Shown here piece after piece: positions 5,949-5,971 of a DNA stretch of 5,971 bases. How positions within the stretch are numbered: the first letter of the stretch is position 1; each line of letters begins with the position of its first letter. The translations under genes and the position numbers were made by a program. The notes beneath the pieces were generated by a model. It was not told the origin of the DNA and searched no databases. It saw only the letters and a program-made list of their open reading frames with translations. The DNA lies in the NCBI GenBank assembly GCA_034429215.1, contig DAOUGI010000083.1, positions 1 through 5,971 on the forward strand, written 5' to 3'. This stretch comes from JAFGOG01 sp034429215. Lineage in GTDB: Bacteria > Chloroflexota > Anaerolineae > JAAYZQ01.

Positions 5949-5971
5949 TGTAGGTGACCAAACCATCAACT

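Noticed and set aside
5781..5969. A 62-codon minus-strand frame upstream of and overlapping the mannosidase start.
   Set aside because: It spans both promoters, the palindrome and the SD, has no SD of its own, and resembles no known protein.

Overview
The window is GC-rich (about two-thirds G+C by eye) and bacterial. It holds two genes, both on the minus strand, each with its own recognisable sigma70-type promoter. The pairing of a cytoplasmic GH38 alpha-mannosidase with a secreted collagen-like / 15-residue GGG-repeat / S74 'tail-fibre-domain' protein is one I associate with environmental Chloroflexota (Anaerolineae-like) or similar lineages. That is inference from protein style only; no taxonomic marker is present.

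Layout, left to right: (1) positions 1-2616, minus strand, hold the first 872 codons of a very large secreted fibrous protein that continues past the left edge. In order it has a signal peptide, a conserved beta-type domain, 27 collagen Gly-X-Y triplets, a linker, about 31 tandem 15-residue ATVGGGxxNTASGxx repeats, a capping segment, and the start of an S74 intramolecular-chaperone autoprotease domain. The frame has no stop from 2616 to 1. (2) Positions 2617-2949 form a 333-bp intergenic region with an ideal SD, a roughly 238-nt structured leader, a perfect-consensus promoter (TTGACA-17-TATAAT) and, next to the mannosidase stop, a strong hairpin. (3) Positions 2950-5784, minus strand, hold a complete GH38 alpha-mannosidase (944 aa) starting at GTG. 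(4) Positions 5785-5971 hold the mannosidase leader and promoter, and a second promoter facing right. Together these form a divergent control region with a palindrome between the two start sites, implying an unseen gene just beyond the right edge.

The two genes face the same way but appear to be separate transcription units: a hairpin follows the mannosidase and a full promoter precedes the fibrous protein. Nothing in the sequence links their functions. The mannosidase is a catabolic enzyme for alpha-mannosides. The fibrous protein is probably an exported trimeric surface or adhesive fibre matured by self-cleavage.

I see no RNA gene, transposase, CRISPR array or phage module. The most notable items are the modular repeat protein, its leader with two stretches able to mask its own ribosome binding site, and the divergent promoter pair at the right edge.
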